Source: Corynebacterium freneyi (lineage in GTDB: Bacteria > Actinomycetota > Actinomycetes > Mycobacteriales > Mycobacteriaceae). From it: DNA of 64,000 nucleotides. The DNA is taken from positions 2,816,331 through 2,880,330 of the forward strand of contig NZ_CP047357.1 in assembly GCF_030408835.1 (NCBI RefSeq). Reading direction: 5' to 3'. The position numbers and the translations under genes are program-made. Below are positions 60,900 through 64,000 of this stretch, piece by piece. Under the pieces are notes generated by a model, which had not been told where the DNA came from, did no database searches, and saw nothing but the letters and a program-made list of their open reading frames with translations. Each line of letters opens with the position of its first letter. The first letter of the stretch is position 1.

Positions 60900-60955
60900 C
60901 CAACCTTGTGCCGAAATTCCAAATCACATCGGTGTCATTTAACTTGGGCCCGCGA

Positions 60956-60976
60956 GCGTTGCGGCCGCCGCAACGC
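60956..60976. repeat. GC-rich palindrome in the rsmG-yidC gap
   Basis: GCGTTGCGGC, one base, then GCCGCAACGC. A loop of one base is too small for a hairpin terminator, so a protein site or cruciform is more likely. Confidence 0.5.
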
Positions 60977-61133
60977 GCTTGGTCGTCGACGCGAGCCGCC
61001 CAACCGCCGACTCGAGTCGCGAACTCACGACCCGACGTCCCGAAGCGACCGTCTCATCTCGAATATGACGTTCCCCAGTCTACGGGCGGACAGAGAGGGA
61101 GGGAGCGATGGGTCGGAGCCATGAACACAAGAA

Positions 61134-61163
61134 AGCGCCCCACCGTGGTGGTGGGGCGCTCTT
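61134..61163 (-). terminator. Terminator of the rpmH-rnpA-yidD-yidC operon
   Basis: AGCGCCCCACC pairs over 11 bp with its complement around a 5-base loop; on the minus strand the tail is TTTCTTGTG. It lies 32 bases after the yidC stop. Confidence 0.75.
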
Positions 61164-61194
61164 CTTTCTTGGCGTAGACGGTTGCCGTCAGCGG

Positions 61195-62403
61195 CTACTT
61201 TTTGCCTTTGCGGTTCTTCCTGCTCTGTTTCCGCTTACCCGTTGCGGGCTTCTGTCCCGGGGCCGGCTTCGACGGCTGAGCGTTGGACTCGGAACCGGAG
61301 TTGGCTCCGGCCCCGGACGCCTTGGCATCCGAGGGGGCGCCGGACTTGTCCACGGCGGCCTCGGACGTCTGGGTCGCCTTGGTGGCGGGGGAGTCGGGGA
61401 GGTGGCCCTTCTTCGCGGCCTTCTTGCCGCCCTTCTTCGGGTTCACCGGCTTGACGCCGACCTTGGGGGCCAGCTGAGCCTGCGACAGACGCTTGGCCTC
61501 CTTCTCGGCCTCGATCTCGGCCGCTTCCTCGCGGTCGATCTTGGCGAAGATGTACTTCTGCTGGAAGTAGGTCCACACGTTGTAGGTGACCATGTAGACG
61601 AGCAGACCGATGTGCCACAGGAAGCCGGTGGCCAGAATCATGATGGGCATGAACCAGAGCATCATCTTGTTCATCATGTCCATCTGCTGGCCCATCATGC
61701 CCTCCTGCTGCTGCTGGAGACCGGCGGCCTGACGGCGCTTGGTGCGGGCGATGGACATCCGGGCGTTGAAGTGAATCATCGCCGCGGAAATGATCATCAA
61801 CGGAATCGCGACGATCATGATGTCGGTGCGGGTGAAGTCCGCGGGGTCACCCGGAGCGGTGAAGGCCGCGTACTGCGATTCGTCCATGCCGACCGACGCC
61901 GACAACGGAGCGTTGAACACGCGGGCGAGTAGGAACGACTGAACATCCTCGACGCCGAAGAAGTAGTTCGGGGTATTCCAGTTGTCGTCGACGCTCATGG
62001 AGGACTGTCCCACCGAGCCGGCGCCCGTGCCGGTGCGGTTGAACGAACGCAACACGTGGAACAGGCCGAGGAACACCGGCATCTGCACGAGCAGCGGCAG
62101 ACAGCCGGCCAGCGGGTTGACGCCCATCTCCTTCTGGAGCTTGCGCATCTCCAGGGCCTGGGCCTGCTGGTCGTTCTTGTATTTCTTCTTGATCTCGGCC
62201 ATCTTCGGCTGCATCTTCTGCATCTTGATGGCGGATCGCTGCTGCTTGAGCATCGGCTTGATGAGCAGGATTCGGATGGTCGCCACCAGCAGCATGATGG
62301 CGAGCACCCAGGAAATTCCCGAAGCCGGGTCCAGGAACAGGCCGAAGGCCTGATGCCAGAACCAGAGTACGACCGAAATCGGCCAATAGACGAAGTTAAG
62401 CAC
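61195..62403 (-). CDS. yidC: Membrane protein insertase YidC
   Basis: A 402-residue Oxa1/YidC protein of the Gram-positive type. Helices start with VVLWFWHQAFGLFLDP and VLAIMLLVATIRILLIKPM (with the conserved Arg in the groove), the coiled cytosolic hairpin follows (QQRSAIKMQKMQPKMAEIKKKYKNDQQAQALEMRKLQKEMGVNP), and then NPLAGCLPLLVQMPVFLGLFHVLR. The tail is long and basic (about 320-402, ending KRKQSRKNRKGKK), which lets it bind ribosomes. It inserts proteins into the membrane. Confidence 0.95.
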   Translation of the reverse strand: MLNFVYWPISVVLWFWHQAFGLFLDPASGISWVLAIMLLVATIRILLIKPMLKQQRSAIKMQKMQPKMAEIKKKYKNDQQAQALEMRKLQKEMGVNPLAGCLPLLVQMPVFLGLFHVLRSFNRTGTGAGSVGQSSMSVDDNWNTPNYFFGVEDVQSFLLARVFNAPLSASVGMDESQYAAFTAPGDPADFTRTDIMIVAIPLMIISAAMIHFNARMSIARTKRRQAAGLQQQQEGMMGQQMDMMNKMMLWFMPIMILATGFLWHIGLLVYMVTYNVWTYFQQKYIFAKIDREEAAEIEAEKEAKRLSQAQLAPKVGVKPVNPKKGGKKAAKKGHLPDSPATKATQTSEAAVDKSGAPSDAKASGAGANSGSESNAQPSKPAPGQKPATGKRKQSRKNRKGKK

Positions 62404-62466
62404 GGTCTGGTGTTTCTCCTGTCGTGGGGGATTGCGGCCGTCTACGCGTCAGCCTCGGCAGCCAGG

Positions 62467-62775
62467 TTACCCGTGCATCTTTCGCCACCAGGTACCCAGG
62501 CCGGGATAGGTGCGGGGCACGGGATCCCAACCACCGGGATGCCAGGGAGCGCACCGCACGATCCGCAAAAAGGTCAGCCACAGGCCGCCGATCGCGCCGT
62601 ATCGTCGGACGGCTTCGAGCCCGTAGGCCGAGCACGTCGGTTCGAAGCGGCAGGAACCGGTTGCCTTGGCGGGGGAGATGCGCCGGCGATAGAAGAGGAT
62701 GGCGCGTTCGACGAGCCGGGTGGCGGGGCCCCGGTCTTCAGCGTCGGGTAGCTCGTGCGAGTGCCTTGCGCACAT
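62467..62775 (-). CDS. yidD: Membrane protein insertion efficiency factor YidD
   Basis: A 102-residue protein. The core, VERAILFYRRRISPAKATGSCRFEPTCSAYGLEAVRRYG, with the two cysteines, and WHPGGWDPVP define the family. It lies between rnpA and yidC. The ATG at 62775 lies inside the 3' end of rnpA (38-base overlap); GAGGAG lies ten bases before it. Confidence 0.88.
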   Translation of the reverse strand: MCARHSHELPDAEDRGPATRLVERAILFYRRRISPAKATGSCRFEPTCSAYGLEAVRRYGAIGGLWLTFLRIVRCAPWHPGGWDPVPRTYPGLGTWWRKMHG

Positions 62776-63112
62776 CGGTCGCCAACTCCTCGCTGGTCGC
62801 CGTGGCCGAAGCGGGCAGCGCCCGAATGACCATGTCCACGGTGGACGGGACGTCGTCAAGCACATCCATGACCACGTGCCGAAGCTTGCGGGTCACGGCA
62901 TGCCGGACCACCGAATTGCCCACCGCCTTCGATACGACGAAACCGACGCGCGGACCCCCGAAACGGGAAATCTGCGCGTCGGCATCATCGCCACCGTCGC
63001 CGGCGGCATCAAGATAATGCAGGACGATCGTCCTGCGACCGAACCTGCGACCCCGACGGACCGTGACGGAAAAATCTCCGGAACGGTGCAGCTTGTGCTG
63101 CGCGGGGAGCAC
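62738..63112 (-). CDS. rnpA: Ribonuclease P protein component
   Basis: A 124-residue protein: MLPAQHKLHRSGDFSVTVRRGRRFG and the RNR motif region, here AVGNSVVRHAVTRKLRHVV. The usual R-N-R-x-K-R-R motif reads as GNSVVRHAVTRKLR. It helps the RNA subunit mature tRNA 5' ends. Between rpmH and yidD, as in nearly all bacteria. Confidence 0.93.
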   Translation of the reverse strand: MLPAQHKLHRSGDFSVTVRRGRRFGRRTIVLHYLDAAGDGGDDADAQISRFGGPRVGFVVSKAVGNSVVRHAVTRKLRHVVMDVLDDVPSTVDMVIRALPASATATSEELATDVRKALARATRR

Positions 63113-63127
63113 GATTCGAGTCCGCGA

Positions 63128-63265
63128 TCAGGCGGACAGGCGGGCGCGGCCCTTGTTGCGGCGGGCGGCGACCACGGCGCGGCCCGAACGGGTGCGCATG
63201 CGGGTACGGAAGCCGTGCACGCGGGCACGACGACGGTTATTCGGCTGGAACGTCCGCTTCGACAC
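63128..63265 (-). CDS. rpmH: 50S ribosomal protein L34
   Basis: A 45-residue protein, (V)[44 protein letters not shown], the full family signature. GTG start with AGGAG eight bases upstream. It lies 15 bases before rnpA. Confidence 0.97.
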   Translation of the reverse strand: MSKRTFQPNNRRRARVHGFRTRMRTRSGRAVVAARRNKGRARLSA

Positions 63266-64000
63266 GGGTGACACTCCTAGGGATTCAGGGCCCGGGCCGG
63301 ACAGCCGGCGACCTGGCCAAACGATTGATTTCACACCCTCCGCCGGAACCGGCCGACGTGACCGGACGTTCCCTGCGACGGGCCCGCTAGGCGCAGCACC
63401 CGGAAACGACCGAGTCCCGCGCAGATGCGGTGAACACACCGGCGACCCTGGGCGCACCCGGGGTCGCGGATATGACAGACCCGATCAGGGTACGTGGAGC
63501 GGGGCCGCCAATACAAATCCTGCGTCGCCCCGCGCGTCGCCTCGAGCGGACCCGACACGCGACGCGACCTGTGTCGTTGTCGAACGATCCACATGAATTC
63601 ACATGGCCGCGGAAGCATACAACTGTGGATAACTATCGTCACTCGAGTAACATACGACCTGCGCGTTCGATGTAACTTCGCAGGTCAGGCGGTTGCAAAA
63701 CCCCCGAGTTCTTGCGGCCCAAGGGTGTGGATAGACTGTTGAGAAACCAACGCCGAGAAACGCTCCACACCTGTGCATCGACGTGTGGAAGTCCTGGCCA
63801 TCGGGCCACGACGGTGTGGAACGAAATCCCACAACCGAACAGCCCGACCGGAGCACCCGACCTCCACCCCCGCCAATCGGCGCACCATCGACGACGACGC
63901 TCGCGCACCCCTGTGGCGTCGGCGCTGAATCGGGAACGGCCCGCCGACCGACCCGGCGGGTTACGCTGACCGTCCGAACCAACCCAGAAGGACCACCGAG
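63266..64000. promoter_or_regulatory. rpmH-dnaA intergenic region with DnaA boxes (origin-proximal)
   Basis: This 735-base stretch holds no gene. It carries a perfect DnaA box TGTGGATAA (63624-63632), a near match TGTGGATAG (63726-63734), and weaker ones: TGTGGAAGT (63784-63792), TGTGGAACG (63815-63823) and a reverse one near 63763. The stretch 63570-63730 is clearly AT-richer. The last bases, AGAAGGACCACCGAG, look like a ribosome binding site directly before a start codon, so dnaA probably begins just past the window. Whether initiation happens here or downstream of dnaA cannot be seen. Confidence 0.75.

Noticed and set aside
61108..61932. 274-codon + strand frame opposite yidC
   Set aside because: Antisense shadow of yidC; it also runs through the yidC terminator.
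12976..62861. GCTTGACGACG as an FtsK-guiding, AIMS or Chi-like polar signal
   Set aside because: Seven copies read one way and eight the other within what appears to be one replichore; polar signals would be strongly one-sided.
12976..62861. GCTTGACGACG as the trace of a common protein motif such as Leu-Asp-Asp
   Set aside because: Only about five copies encode LDD; the rest are in four other frames or intergenic, and usual Leu codons here are CTC and CTG.

Overview
This 64 kb window is high-GC actinobacterial DNA, most likely from a Corynebacterium or close relative. The right end carries the conserved Corynebacteriales origin block: cca, a mutT4-type NUDIX gene, a DUF6049-like membrane protein, murJ, sigM with its anti-sigma gene, trxB, thioredoxin, cwlM, a GNAT-like gene, parB, parA, rsmG, yidC, yidD, rnpA, rpmH, and then the region just upstream of dnaA, which should start directly after base 64000. 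The order rpsF-ssb-rplI-dnaB, the ino1 gene and the DUF5318 gene point the same way. If the origin lies at or beyond the right edge, the whole window is one replichore and minus-strand genes, including the rRNA operon, run with the fork.

Layout. 1-1.3 kb: end of an FtsX-type permease and a small DUF2871 membrane protein. 1.5-7.2 kb: a complete 16S-23S-5S operon on the minus strand, with paired RNase III-type stems and no tRNA in its spacers. 7.2-16.8 kb: MFS transporter, NYN-domain protein, PspA, a beta-lactamase-fold serine hydrolase, a thioredoxin, a FAH hydrolase coupled to an acyltransferase, and dnaB. 17-25 kb: rplI, ssb, rpsF, a bifunctional penicillin-binding protein, ino1, a MarR regulator and a tandem universal stress protein. 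26 kb holds a gene-free patch with tandem repeats and long inverted repeats. leuS follows. 29.5-38.1 kb is an accessory island: an AlbA_2/Schlafen-type regulator divergent from a type I restriction-modification operon (hsdM-hsdS-hsdR), with an array of repeated dyads between them. 38-43.5 kb holds an SdpI-like protein with a cysteine-rich tail, a bile-acid-symporter-like transporter, a hypothetical gene, azlC/azlD and yqgE. From 43.5 kb the origin-proximal block begins.

The most striking signal is not a gene. The non-palindromic 12-mer YGCTTGACGACG occurs at least 15 times between 12.9 and 62.9 kb, in both orientations, in five different reading frames of unrelated proteins and in three intergenic gaps. 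A given 11-mer is expected well under once. I know of no description of it. It behaves like a dispersed DNA-level recognition word. Other points of interest are the phased operator array in front of the restriction system, a CwlM that has lost the expected zinc-ligand histidines, DnaA boxes in front of dnaB, four parS sites (one inside the parB coding sequence), the absence of jag between rsmG and yidC, and several large unexplained inverted repeats.

Many genes have a -10-like hexamer TANNNT six to eight bases before the start codon, the expected layout of leaderless transcripts in this order. All assignments come from reading the sequence and translations; no database search was run.
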